A stretch of DNA of 64,000 nucleotides from Brienomyrus brachyistius (lineage: Eukaryota > Chordata > Actinopteri > Osteoglossiformes > Mormyridae). The translations under genes were made by a program, and so were the position numbers. Location of the stretch: the NCBI RefSeq assembly GCF_023856365.1, contig NC_064533.1, forward strand, positions 34,520,118 through 34,584,117, given 5' to 3'. The notes beneath the pieces were generated by a model that saw only the letters and a program-made list of their open reading frames with translations, ran no database searches and was not told the origin of the DNA. Of this stretch, positions 32,095 through 43,008 are shown piece by piece; position 1 is the first letter of the stretch; each line of letters starts with the position of its first letter.

Positions 32095-32823
32095 ATAATA
32101 TTGACATGAAATAAAAGTGCAAAATTATTTTTTTCATTATTAATACCTCATAAATCAGACATTCTTCTTGCTTACAGACATGTACCTAATCACTAACAAA
32201 GTACTACAACATGAATAAGGCTCCAATAACTTTGTTTATACAATGCCAATATGCATCTGTGGGCCAACAATTTCAAGCATCTAGTATGACCACTTCAAAA
32301 ATAATGATTCATGGAGGTTTGTAAGTTTTCAGCACCAAGTGTTTATTATGGATCACGACCTTCTCTAAAATCCTCAATATCTCAGAAACTAAAGACGATA
32401 CAAGCCAAATTTTTTTGATGGGTACAATGACATTATTTGAATTACGTTTGAATCCATTCCAGGATGGTCAGCAGTGAAACTACAATAAGCTACATGTTCT
32501 GTATAGTCGGCTACTGTATTATAGCGCTATATAATCTGAATTATACACAGTTCAATGATTTAATTTGTACAGTACTGACCCTCCTTCCTAGTTCTGGGTA
32601 AACGGTGCCATGTTTGTGGTTCCCAAGCAGCTTCACTGAGGGAAAAATGTCAGCATGGGCCAGTTGCAAAATAGGGCTTCTCTGACAAAAAGCCCTTACA
32701 TCTCACAAACGGAATATAATAGAAAAAAATTTCAACACAGAGACTCTACAAAATCCAACCAACCACTACTGGGAATTGGGTAAATCCTATCCTATGTGGG
32801 TAAATCCACCTATCCCTGGTGGC
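32095..32823. other. Intergenic, nothing recognised
   Basis: AT-rich unique-looking sequence without coding motifs. Confidence 0.4.
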
Positions 32824-32984
32824 CTGTACTACGAAGCGGGATTACTGGATCATCGGGGTAACTTGTTGGATTTAAGGTGCCACAGTTTAAATGGGCTTCA
32901 TATTCGTTCACTTACATTTTGCCCAGACTACCTTAAATCCGAGAAGTTACCCCGATAAGCCAGTAATCCCGCTTCGTAGTACAG
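32824..32984. mobile_element. Palindromic MITE, 161 bp
   Basis: CTGTACTACGAAGCGGGATT at the left is mirrored exactly at the right end. The inverted arms run about 60 bp ('atcggggtaactt', 'ggatttaaggt') around a short centre. A diverged half of the same family is at 42560-42632. The short ORF 32776-32958 is chance. Confidence 0.85.
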
Positions 32985-33780
32985 TACAGACCACTGGTAA
33001 TCACTGTAGTCTAACTTTATGGTTTAAACTTTCAAGTTAGCAGATTAGCGTTTATCAAAGCTAACTTTTCGGTTAGCCGAGCCCACCACCAGGGACCTGA
33101 ACATTTGGGGATTTTGGTATCCATGAGGCATCCAGGCACTAATCTCCGGCAGATACCATGGGAAGACTGTATTAAAAATTGATTTTTAACTTTCTTGTAA
33201 AACTCATTGCTGTGAAGAATTGTGATTTAGCACTGAATCAATCCCCCTGACCCTTTCCTAGTCTTTATGGATGTATGCTTCTTTAGCTGTGGTGTGTAGG
33301 ACTATTGGAGAAAGTGATAACTTTGTAATGAATCACAGTTATATTGATAGGATGAAATGGCTTTAGAACACCCATGTCAGACATCTTTATGGTACTGATA
33401 CACTGGTACAGGCAGAGCTGGGCTAACTCTTTTTAGGGCCCTAAGCAAAATTTGATTAACCTAAATGTCATTTGTCATGTTCCTTCTCATTCTGTCAGGC
33501 CCCCAGACCCCCTGGTGGTTGCTGGGCCCGAAGCAGCCACTTAATTCACTTCAGCCTTGGACTGGGTGACAGATAGTCACTGAAAAGATTCACTGCCGTT
33601 GTCATCCAGGCTGGGCCAAGTTTTATTTGCTAAGGCAAAACATTTCAGCACATATAGATTGTATATTCATGGGGGTGCAGCAGATCAACTGAGGGTGTTA
33701 GGGTACTGCCCTCCCTAGTTTAAAAGGTATTTTTAGATTTTTTTTTTCTAAAATATGTATTTTTAAATGAACAACAATTC
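32985..33780. other. Intergenic, nothing recognised
   Basis: No coding motifs. A scrap near 33490 ('cccccagaccccctggtggttgctgggcc') looks like an old repeat. Confidence 0.35.
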
Positions 33781-33781
33781 T

Positions 33782-34066
33782 AGTCTCCGCCTGGGTCACA
33801 TGTTTGCGGAGTTTGCATGTTCTCCCCATGTCGTCGTGGGGTTTCCTCCGGGTACTCCAGTTTCCCCCACAGTCCAAAGACATGCTGAGGCTAATTGGAG
33901 TCGCTAAATTGCCCGTAGGTGTGCATGTGTGAGTGAATGGTGTGTGAGTGTGCTCTGCGATGGGCTGGCCCCCCATCCTAGGTTGTTCCCTGCTTCCAGG
34001 ATAGGCTCCGGAACCCCTGCGACCCAGTAGGATAAGCGGTTTGGAAAATGGATGGATGGATGGATG
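33782..34066 (+). mobile_element. SINE family A, 5'-truncated
   Basis: Begins within the head at AGTCTCCGCCTGGGTCACAT and runs through the body to GGATAAGCGGTTTGG and four TGGA units. It lacks the A box. A possible short flank repeat (ATGAAC) is too weak to call. Confidence 0.85.
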
Positions 34067-34790
34067 AACTTCATAACTACGTACACTATGCACTGTGCTA
34101 GTTGCTGATTTTTAATAGCAACGTTTCAAAATCGCTTGTATCACTGCTTTCTCTCTTTGGAAACCCACAGAACATTATGACATGATCATGACATTATATT
34201 GCACTGCTTTTCCTAATGTCACAAAACCTATGAAATTATATCGTAATCAAAGGGGAAATAATGCATCTAAAAATGAAAATCCTACAGACATCACATCAAA
34301 ACGCATCCGTAACAGAGGTATCAAGAGGTAGAATTTATATGTTATTACTATCTTGGTTCTTTGAATTTGGATTTTAAAACATATTTCTCTTGTTCCACAT
34401 GAGACATTCTTCAAGTTTTCTCCCACCTGTAAGTACGTCAAAGCATTGTAAGCGTAAATTTTAAGTTGTTTTTTAAAAAAAAAAAAAATCTGTGTTTTTT
34501 TCAGTACATAGACATAGAAGAAAAGCATCAGACCCTCACATGAATCATCCTCACTCTGTTCTTAATATGCAGATGAGTACATGTCAAAAGAGGCCAACAG
34601 GCCTGGGAGCTTATTTCCTACAAAGATGGGATCCGACAGCTACAATGGCCTGCAGAATTATTGGTAAAGATGATTGAAAAGGTTAGAAAGAAATGTACTT
34701 AATCTCAGTCCAAAAATCCAACCTTTAATTGAATTAAATTGATTCCAGGAAAAAGCAACCTTTTTAACAATTTTTTATAGGACACAATGA
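34067..34790. other. Intergenic, nothing recognised
   Basis: AT-rich, with an A-run at 34477-34489. No conserved frame. Confidence 0.35.
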
Positions 34791-35262
34791 AGGTTGGGTC
34801 CATGGTTACTGCATTTTTGCACATTCTGATGTGGCACCTGCATGTCTTAGCAGAATTTGAGATTCATCACAGCAAGTAACAATTTTCCAATCTATCCAGT
34901 TATGATGAACCAGTGACACTGTTGCCTCTACTTCCTGCTTTTAGCTGACATGATGTGGTCTTCGGTTGTAGCCCTTTCATCTCAAGGATTAGCAAGTCGT
35001 GCTGTTTTAAAGAGTGGTTATTTGAGTTGCTGTAGCTTTCTGGTCAGCTCAACCTAGTCTCCTATCACCTCTGTTATCAATGAGGCGTTTCCACCCACTG
35101 AACTGCCTCTCACTGGATATTTTTTGTTTGTTGCAGCATCTCTGGAAAATGTTGTACGTGACAATCCCAGTAGATCAGCAGTTTCTGAAATACTCAAACC
35201 ACCCCATCTGGCACCAACAACCATGCAACGGTCAAAGTCACTTAGATAACATTTTTATCTAA
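34791..35262. repeat. Common teleost interspersed repeat, unclassified
   Basis: The stretch 'atcagcagtttctgaaatactcaaacca', 'ctggcaccaacaaccatgcaacggtcaaagtcac' and 'gaggcgtttccacccactgaactgcc' is one I recognise from many fish genomes. It is diverged here. The transposon class is not certain. Confidence 0.5.
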
Positions 35263-35659
35263 TTCAGAAGTTGTCAAATTGGAAGGTTTAAGAAATACTG
35301 TTGTTTTGTAAGATGCTGTTTCTATGTTCTTTTTGAAATGTTATTTTACTTTCTGTATATTTCGCAGACCCCTTTATCCAAAACAACATATATCTTTAAG
35401 AGAGAAGATGGCATAATCACTATGCTGACCTTGGGATGTGAACCTACAACTTTCAGAGAATAAGCACATCTGCCTCTTGGCCTCGCATGCACTACTGTGC
35501 TTTGTATCTCCACTTCAGTCCAGGATGCTCTACATTTGCACCCCATCTTTCCAATGCTATCGTTACTTTTTGCAGCCTAAAACTAATAGCCTTATTCTTA
35601 TTTATTCATATGTTCTAACAATGACCATTTGGAGGTAGATATTATTAAGGACAAACGAG

Positions 35660-35954
35660 CATTTATAACATTCACATGGCTCATGCTGAAATCCTGATTG
35701 TTAAAAGGTATGTTGGATGTATTAATTGTGTATTGATTAGGCAAGAGGACAGCAGAGTAACTCTGCAAGTGCCACTGCAATCCCTCAGATTCAGACCAAA
35801 CATATGTAATTAGGTGAATTCCATCCATCCATTTTCCATTCCCACTTGTCATATGCAGGGTCACGGGTGCAAGGCAGGTTATAACCTAGGATGGGTTGCC
35901 AATCCATTTCAGTAGTTAGGTGAATTGGTGTCTCTGAATTGCCCATTGTGTGTG
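35660..35954. repeat. Near-identical 0.3-kb repeat, copy A
   Basis: It matches 37906-38204 in the same orientation almost base for base: a few substitutions and a 4-bp AGAA difference near 35807. It contains 'ccatccatccattttccattccc', so its 3' part derives from a SINE-A-like tail. Confidence 0.8.
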
Positions 35955-36659
35955 CCCTGACATGGACCAGCTTCATGTGTCTACCTCATATACAACGATG
36001 GGTTCCAGGCTCACCATGATCCTACACTGACTAAAAGGAAAATAGATAGATTTTGGGTAAAAGAAACACATATTGCCATATTGTCGACTCACGTTTGAAA
36101 TGTTGATGAATTTGGAATGTGGAACTGAATTTAAAGCAAGCAGATATCTCTCTGGGAAAGGGATCCTAGTACAGCTGAGAAAAACATAGTTATTCTGCAT
36201 TAAGCTTTTTAGAAATTCCGTTAGTCAAATGCATCTTTTCTTTAAAGTCTAATACAGTTAGGGAATAAAGGCTCCCGAATGTCAAGAACATTTACTTTAT
36301 CATCGGTTATGCATTGGGGAGTTTGGACCTGTCTAATCTTTGTGTTTTACACTATCTGCTTCCCTACTACTGCTGCTGAAATATAAAAACACAGCACTTT
36401 CAGATGGCCTTTTTGTCCTTTTGTACTTTGAAGTGGATTAGTTGTACTCCCCCACGATTTGGCACTTCAGCCAACACAGGATGGGATCTGCTTGCATAAT
36501 ATGAACATCTTCTGGACAGCATATTCAAGAATGAGCTTGAATTTAGTGCCTGTATGCACAAATGCAAGTTGTGTCTTTATATACAGGTTTAACCTTTTTT
36601 TGTCAGACATTAAAAAATGGAGAAGGTTTCTGTTTTGCTATTAATTTTATTTAGTAAGT
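35955..36659. other. Intergenic, nothing recognised
   Basis: AT-rich; no coding motif. Confidence 0.35.
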
Positions 36660-37312
36660 AGCAGTATGGTATCTCAGTGGTTAATACTGTTGCCTCACAC
36701 TTTCTGAGTTTTGAGTTCAGTTCCTACTCCCAGCTCAGTGAATGTGTGCTTTGCCTCTTCACGCCATACGAGTGTCGGTTACCTCCGGCTGCTCTTTGCC
36801 CACACTTCCAAAAACATGCTCAGTGAACAGATATCACTAAATTGTGTGCAGCGGAGGCAGGCAATTAATTGAATTTTAAATTCAATTACAGTTTTGGCTT
36901 CCATCGATTATCAATTATTCGAGAAACAATTATTGTGCTGCATTTTGTTTCGCAATGGTGCCCCGCTCTGTCTTCTGTCATATATCCAGCACACTGCTTC
37001 CCAGCCCCTTTTTATTTGTTTATCAAATTAATTATATTTAAGTTCAAGGACATCCACTGTTAAATAGACAAGATTAATAAATTCATGATATTTCCCAGGT
37101 TAATGAGCATTTTTCTTAAATAATCATGATCTGAATATTGACCAAAATAATGATTATGATTTTCGCCATGACTGAGCAGCCCTGGTGTGTAAATGTGTGT
37201 CATGTGACAGAATATCGGCCCATGTTGTGCCTGAGCCCTCTGGGACAGGCTCCAGGATCACTGTGACCCTGTGATGGATAAGTAGCATGGAAAATGGGCT
37301 GCTGGAAGGATG
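36660..37312 (+). mobile_element. Old SINE-A-like copy split by a hAT MITE
   Basis: The left piece 36660-36848 has the head (GCAGTATGGTATCTCAGTGG, GTTGCCTCACAC) and body ('ttccaaaaacatgctcagtg'). The right piece 37185-37312 gives 'gggacaggctccaggatcactgtgaccctg' and 'ggataagtagcatggaaaatggg'. The two pieces are in correct order and orientation, so the middle is a later insertion. Confidence 0.65.
36849..37184. mobile_element. hAT-type MITE inside SINE relic
   Basis: The right end (reverse) CAGGGCTGCTCAGTCATGGC and the interior 'aattcaattacagttttggcttcc' with 'cgattatcaattattcgag' match a frequent fish hAT non-autonomous type. The left terminus is decayed and the 8-bp duplication is not clear. 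Confidence 0.6.
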
Positions 37313-37522
37313 GGTGACTCGAGTAATATTAAAGTACTTGTTTACCATTTTTCCTTTTTTCTGTTCTTATTTCTATTCAGAGTCATTCGTGCAGGTTGCG
37401 CGTCTATCAGTATCCCCGATACCCGTCTGGAACAGCCTTTGTCCTGTGTAGCGTGTTCTGCGAAGAATCTTATACTGTATCAGCTGTAAGCTGAAATCCA
37501 AACTTTAATGAGACTGGACAAA

Positions 37523-37605
37523 TGTGACCCATCACCTTGAAATGAGTCTTAAGTCGCACTGGTAGAATTACATCCATAAGACTCATTTCGTGGTGATGGG
37601 TCACA
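37523..37605. repeat. Near-perfect 83-bp hairpin
   Basis: Arm TGTGACCCATCACC-TT-GAAATGAGTCTTA is mirrored by TAAGACTCATTTC-GT-GGTGATGGGTCACA: about 28 of 30 bases pair, around a loop of about 23 nt. It is either a very small MITE or a transcribed hairpin. No TSD could be fixed. Confidence 0.8.
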
Positions 37606-37829
37606 AATTTGCCTAAGGTAAACGGTCCGGATTTGGTCTTTCTCTTTACATTGCAGTTATAGTCTTTGCAGTGTAATTATGTGTAGGGTGCAAACTACCA
37701 CTAATGTGTGGTATTTATAAGACTGAGCGTCATTATAAGATCCAGAAAAGCTATTTAATCAGAATAATCAATGTTTGTCTGAGTGTTCTTCAGCCATGTT
37801 TTCTTTACCTCCATCTCTGATTATATGAT

Positions 37830-37900
37830 ACATTTACATTTACAGTATTTGGCAGACGCCCTTAGCCAGAGCGACTTACATAAGTGCTTTGAGAATGTGA
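37830..37900. repeat. Fish repeat scrap ('catttacatttacag...ggcagacgccc')
   Basis: The same start is found at 51268-51345 ('acatttacagcatttggcagacacccttagcc', 'gacttacataagtgctttgaga'), where the element continues much further. It abuts repeat copy B. Confidence 0.6.
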
Positions 37901-37905
37901 TAGAT

Positions 37906-38204
37906 CATTTATAACATTCACATAGCTCATGCTGAAATCCTGATTGTTAAAAGGTATGTTGGATGTATTAATTGTGTATTGATTAGGCAAGAGGACAGCA
38001 GAGTAACTCTGCAAGTGCCACTGCAATCCCTCAGATTCAGACCAAACATAGAATATGTAATTAGGTGAATTCCATCCATCCATTTTCCATTCCCACTTGT
38101 CATATGCAGGGTCACGGGTGCAAGGCAGGTTATAACATAGGATGGGTTGCCAATCCATTTCAGTAGTTAGGTGAATTGGTGTCTCTGAATTGCCCATTGT
38201 GTGT
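37906..38204. repeat. Near-identical 0.3-kb repeat, copy B
   Basis: Partner of 35660-35954 (see there). The left flank is a different repeat scrap; the right flank is unrelated to copy A's. Confidence 0.8.
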
Positions 38205-38465
38205 ATATATGATAGATCATGTGGTACATGATCATGGGCCATTAGTGTAGATAGATTTTAAACTTGTCATTCTCTGGCCACTCCCAGCTATCCAAGTCCA
38301 CCAATCATTAGCACTATGGCTGATTTAATTTTATTATTGTTTTTTTCCCTCACCCTATAGTTTTATATAATTAACATGTATATGCTAATATGCATTATTT
38401 TTGCACAGTACAGTATTATATACTGGGAGTTAATTGATGTAGATTTTCAGCATAAAGGAGTTTAT

Positions 38466-38807
38466 TGTCACAATGGCAGGAAACGAAGGAGGTAGGAGCA
38501 TGCTTGAGGACAAATAAAAGGGGATTTATTTGAGTAAGGGGAACAGGTCAGACCAAAACAGATCATATGAGATCAAACAGAAGGCACAAAAAGCAATAAG
38601 GGGAGCACTGGAGTGCACAATAGTGTGACGTCAATGGCCAGACTGAGGAGCTCAATACAGGGAGGCGCTGTATTCATCACTGATGAGGGAGCAGACGAGA
38701 GGCAGCTGAAGTACTGTATGTTACACGAGGACTGGAACAAGACAAATAATTAACAGGTGTGGCTCACTAGGGAGAGAGAACGGGAGAGACAGAAGCAGGG
38801 GGCGACA
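38466..38807 (-). repeat. 3' LTR of the - strand element
   Basis: 342 bp. Shares 'gaggcgctgtattcatcactgatgagggagcagacgagaggcagctg'-type blocks with 39661-39986 ('ggaggcactttatacatcaataacaagggagcagac'). Roughly 80 per cent identity by eye, so the insertion is not recent. Confidence 0.75.
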
Positions 38808-38899
38808 GTACCTCCCCCCGATACATGCACAGGACTAACACAGGACCAGAAGCCAGAAACCACTAGGGGTACAAAATGCAGCCAGGTGAGAGCAGATGA

Positions 38900-39609
38900 C
38901 TAGGGGAACCATAGCACAAGACCAGGACAGCATTCCAGGATTCCAAGTGACATGAGAACAAGACAGGACACTACGGGGGGGACTGGGACAAACAGAAGTG
39001 GGGACTGGTGGTTGGTGGTTCCCCCTCTACCAACAGGGCATTTAGGGCACAAACTCAAATGAGGCTGGAGGGAACAGGGCTGCACTAGGGGGTCCTGTGA
39101 TGGCTGGAGGGAACAGGCTGCACTAGGGGGTCCTGTGATGGCTGGAGGGAACAGGTCTGCACTAGGGGGTCCTGTGAACCCTGGGAAGTGAAGTGTTGAC
39201 CCCAGGACATGAGCCCTCCCCGGTCTCATGAGGCCAGCAGGACCAGGTGGAGCCATGGAGCTAACAGGGCTGGGACTGAGAAGCACTGTGGGGGCTGCAG
39301 GGCAGGCAAAAGGGAGCACCGCCAGGACTGCAGGGTGCCGCTAGGACTGCAGGACAGGTACCCAAGGGAGAAGGGAAACCTGAAGGGCAAGAACAGGGAA
39401 GGAGGCAGGAACAGGAGGGGCCAGAGGGGCCCGATGGACAGGAAGGCCCTGAGAGGCTGGCACACAAATAGTGTGCCCCCGTCTTCCTCTCTGGGAAATC
39501 GAGACACTGCCAGCCCCTCTCTTGGACCCAGTAGGCAAGAGCCGACAAATGCAGAGCACCCTGAGGTGAGTGACAGCAGAGCACCTCCGGGACCTCTGGC
39601 GGGGAGCAA
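38900..39609 (-). CDS. Proline-rich frames in LTR element interior
   Basis: The - strand frames 38900-39319 and 39226-39609 read low-complexity Pro/Ser/Leu-rich peptide (LLSPSPVSSMAPPGPAGLM, SLQPSQDPLVQPCSLQP). No catalytic or zinc-knuckle motif occurs. All three frames of this GC-rich DNA stay open for long stretches, so openness alone is not evidence of a gene. Probably non-functional. Confidence 0.25.
39063..39181. repeat. Tandem repeat, three units of about 37-40 bp
   Basis: The unit 'ggctggagggaacaggctgcactagggggtcctgtgat' occurs at about 39064, 39101 and 39139, almost unchanged, inside the LTR element interior. Confidence 0.85.
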
Positions 39610-39660
39610 TAGTCAAGCATGGGCATTCCGGGAACAGGCAGAGCCAAACTGGGCACTTGG

Positions 39661-39986
39661 CGTCACAATGGCATGACATGGAGGAGGCAAGAGCAGGTGT
39701 GAGGAAAAATAAAGGGGGTTTTATTTGAGAAATGCGAACAGGGCAAACCAAAGCAGTCGTTGGGGACAAACAGAAGACACAAATAGCAGTAAGGGAAGCA
39801 CTGTAGCACACACTAGGATGACATCAATGACCTACGACAGGGAGGCACTTTATACATCAATAACAAGGGAGCAGACAAGAGGCAGCTGGAGTGAGTCACA
39901 CAAGGGCTGAAACGAAAGGCACAACAAATAATTAGTTGTGGCTCACTTGGGGGAGACAATGGGAGGGACAGAAACAGGCCATGACG
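39661..39986 (-). repeat. 5' LTR of the - strand element
   Basis: 326 bp partner of 38466-38807. The - strand sequence after its end, CGCCAAGTGCCCAGTTTGGC, is where a primer-binding site should lie; the tRNA is not identified. Confidence 0.72.
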
Positions 39987-40578
39987 TTTGTATAGTTTTG
40001 CTGTTGACTGCAGGTCCTGTTTAGTCATCACCTCTATATGGACGGCACACAAAAGGGAGGAAGATATGCAAAATGAACACACACAATCACCTGTAAAAAA
40101 ATCATTTAATTATATTTCAAATGGTCCAGCTCTTTACAGTATATCCTACAAGCAGGAAATGTATTAGATTTCATTTTTGCACATTTTTTAACATTGAATT
40201 TGACATTTTACTTTTTTGCATTTGAGTAGTGAATTATGTGTTTATTGTGGTCAGTTATGCCTGTTTTATGTGTGGAGTGTTTTTTACCCTCCATTGTTAA
40301 CTAACGTGATATTTAGGATCTGCTGTATGAATGATTTAGTAAATAAATATGGCAGATATTGACTGACCCTGTTCAATCATATTAATTTTTGTCTTTCAGC
40401 TCACAGTGTAGTTGCCAGCCAGGGGCGTACCTTAGAAATTCAGGCCCCCCCTGACCCTCGGCAACCTTTTTAAAACAAAAAGCCATTTTATCCTAAATGT
40501 CTGACCCAAGATTTACAAAGAGCCCCAATGGATAGAGAAAAGGGTTTGACATATGATTTTTAATGTGATATCGGTATG
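39987..40578. other. Intergenic, nothing recognised
   Basis: AT-rich; no coding motif. Confidence 0.35.
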
Positions 40579-40858
40579 CAGATGCTCCTCTGCTTACGAA
40601 TGAGTTACGTTCTAAACAGCCCTGCATGACTTGAAATGTTCGTAAGTCGTTATTCAACATCATTTTAAGGGTATACGCCAGTACAAAGAACTATGATGCT
40701 GCTGCGTGGCGGGAGTAGTGGCCAGAAGTTGTACTAGGTAGAATTAGTGCACAGAAAAAAAATTGATGTAGACAGGAAACGGGAGCCTAAGGAACACAGT
40801 TTGGACTTACAGTCCTCTTCGTTTGTAAGTTGAAAGTTCGTAAGTAGAGGAGCAGATG
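40579..40858. mobile_element. Pogo/Tigger-like MITE, 280 bp
   Basis: The left end CAGATGCTCCTCTGCTTACGAA and the reverse of the right end CATCTGCTCCTCTACTTACGAA are inverted. 'Gttcgtaagt' and 'ttgtaagttgaaagttcg' extend the subterminal match. It has TA on the right flank. No transposase. Confidence 0.75.
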
Positions 40859-41716
40859 TAGCCACTTGAATTTTCCCCTGTTTCCATGATGGGGTATTGG
40901 CTGCTCCTTGGCTGATCCTTGGCTGGTCCATGACAGCTCCCTGCTGGGTTCTGGGTGGGACCTTTTGCTGACAATACTTTACATAACTACATTGCACAAA
41001 GAGGATGGAATGATGAAGTAGCACTAGAAAGATAGATTGGGAATTTTTTTGTCATAGTACCAGACTCAAAAAGAGGAACATAAAAGAAACAGCATAATAA
41101 GTATTTACTGTAACCCTTTGGAGTCTGAGGCCTCTCACCCATTTTCAAAGTAGTTTGACATGCCTTGGCATTTCACAGTTTTTCTGAATTGCTAAAACAC
41201 ATTTCCTCTCCTTTAATCAAACCATTAAGCACAAATCCTAAAATTCAAGCTAAACTCACAAAAAAATTAAAACACTACCAATCAAAACTGTTGTTGTTGT
41301 ACACTGTTGTAAAATATTTCACTTATCTAAAAAACATTTATCACAAAGTGCTACAAATGCTTTTATTCAGCACCAATACTCTGAAATCATTTAGAATGTC
41401 ATTATTCTACTTTTTTGTTAAAATCTACACACACTTTTCAAAAACCTATTTTCAGTGGTGCTGACAAATAGTAAAAAATCACATTATAAACATTTCTAGC
41501 CAAGACTTTTGAGCTCTGAAGCTTATAGACATAGGGGCTGGCTACACAAAGGTGAATGAGACATTCAAAGAATTGTATGAGGTTTGATTACTAAAGTGTT
41601 ACAACTTTGAAGTGACTTTGGAGTCACCACACCTTTGCATACTGTCAATGGCCCATCAGTCTGGAATATCTGTTACTGCTCCTCACACTAATCAGTTTGG
41701 AAAGGCAGTGTGAGTT
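40859..41716. other. Intergenic; one stray MITE-like terminus
   Basis: AT-rich. TCACAGTTTTTCTGAATTGC at 41174 resembles the terminus of the MITE at 41717 and may be a decayed relative. No gene. Confidence 0.4.
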
Positions 41717-42194
41717 TTACAGTTTTTTTCAGTTGCTAAGGCAGATACTGCAATACTGAATTTGCTTTCTCAAAACTCTTCATACAGTCACCACAACATT
41801 AAGTTATGTGGGCTAAACTGTTAAGCATTTCGCTTTGCTTTCATACAAAATGCAATCAATGACTAAACGCTTCAAAAGTCATGGATTCCTGTCTCACTCA
41901 CAACATTACATTTTCACAGACCATTTTGCACATAAGTACATACTGACCCTAAAACTGCTAATAAAACAGTCAAAACTGAAATATGTCATTTTGCTCAATT
42001 ACTCTCAAGACCCTTTTCTAAAATATATTGTAAAAACCACATAAAATAAACAAATTATGTCAACTGACACAAGATCAAACAATGAATGCTGTATGCTAAT
42101 ATATTTCTCCAGAGCAATGCCAAGAATGGATCATGCATGTGAAGAGATACTACCCTAGATAGTACCCTGTCTTAGTAATTGAAAAAAACTGTAA
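41717..42194. mobile_element. Mariner-type MITE, about 480 bp
   Basis: TTACAGTTTTTTTCAGTTGC at the left and its complement-like GTAATTGAAAAAAACTGTAA at the right form inverted termini of about 24 bp. The interior is AT-rich with no transposase, and the 69-codon ORF inside lacks motifs. Confidence 0.7.
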
Positions 42195-42559
42195 GAAAAG
42201 ATACAATGCTTGCCTTTTTACAGTTTATAAATGCAACAAATTAAACGTTGATGTATAAAATGTGAAATCATACTATATTACAGGAATAATACAAAACAAT
42301 AAATGAATATTAGAACAACAAATTAGTTAGCTATTAGTTGCTGAGCTATTAGTTAAGTTCTCCTCAATATGGATTGTTTTTATGTAAATTGTCACTCCTG
42401 ATCAGGATTCCAAGCTTCAAACAGTTCATGTCTGCTTGAAGGCACTTCTGAGGGGTTTTTCTATGTACTGTATAATATCATAGCACTGGATTAGTATGTA
42501 CTAGCATACTCACTAGCCAAGTACCTAGCCCTGTTTGTCTCTGGTGTTGTAAAAACTTT

Positions 42560-42632
42560 GGCTGTGTCTTCAGTTTACCTTAACTCCAACAAGTTATTCG
42601 GCTAAGCAAGAAATCCTGCTTTGTGAAGTACC
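42560..42632. mobile_element. Half of the 'TACTACGAAGC' MITE
   Basis: AACAAGTTATTCGGCTAAGC, then AATCCTGCTTTGTGAAGTAC aligns with the right arm of 32824-32984 (GAAGTTACCCCGATAAGC, AATCCCGCTTCGTAGTAC). The left arm is missing. Confidence 0.6.
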
Positions 42633-42800
42633 CCCGATCTCAACCCTATTGAAGATTTGTGGGTTATGTTTAAAAGCTGGGTCCGTGCTAGGAACCCAAT
42701 TAGTTTAAATGAACTAGAAATTCTACAAAGACGAGTGGTCAAATATTCAGCCTGAATTATGCCAGAGGCTTGCTAATGGCTAGCAAAAGATTCTGGTTCA
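42633..42800 (+). pseudogene. Tc1-like transposase C-terminal fragment
   Basis: Reads DLNPIEDLWVMFKSWVRARN then LNELEILQRRVVKYSA, the end of the DDE catalytic domain: the P-D-L-N-P-I-E box holds the last catalytic Glu. A stop follows at 'tga' near 42754, and the N-terminal and central parts are absent. Confidence 0.75.
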
Positions 42801-42965
42801 TACCTGTTGTACTTCTGTATGTAAACCTGTGACCACAACTAAAATGTGTTTTTGTAAAGAAAGCGCCATCTCATGGTAACACCCTGCAAGTGAATAAATG
42901 GGCGGGTTTAGACGAGAATTTAGGCACACCCCCAGAAGGAGGGGGGCTACTGCCTTTGGCTGGCT

Positions 42966-43008
42966 TTTGGCCGGCAGGCAGCCGGCAGGCAGCCGGCAGG
43001 CAGCCGGC
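42966..43008. repeat. GCCGGCAGGCA tandem repeat
   Basis: Three or four perfect 11-bp units in otherwise AT-rich DNA. The reading frames across it (AGCLPAACRLPAGQ) only reflect the repeat. Confidence 0.9.

Larger units (their letters stand above)
38466..39986 (-). mobile_element. Non-autonomous LTR retroelement with two LTRs
   Basis: Direct repeats at 38466-38807 and 39661-39986 bound an 853-bp interior. On the - strand the 3' LTR starts TGTCGCCCCCTGCTTCTGTC after the polypurine tract ATCGGGGGGAGGTAC (complement of 38808-38822) and ends CATTGTGACA. Both LTRs carry a poly(A) signal ('ataaaagg', 'aataaaggg' reversed). No pol motifs exist between them. The interior reads as proline/serine-rich frames and holds a short tandem repeat. 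It is a deletion derivative or a TRIM/LARD-like element. Confidence 0.75.
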
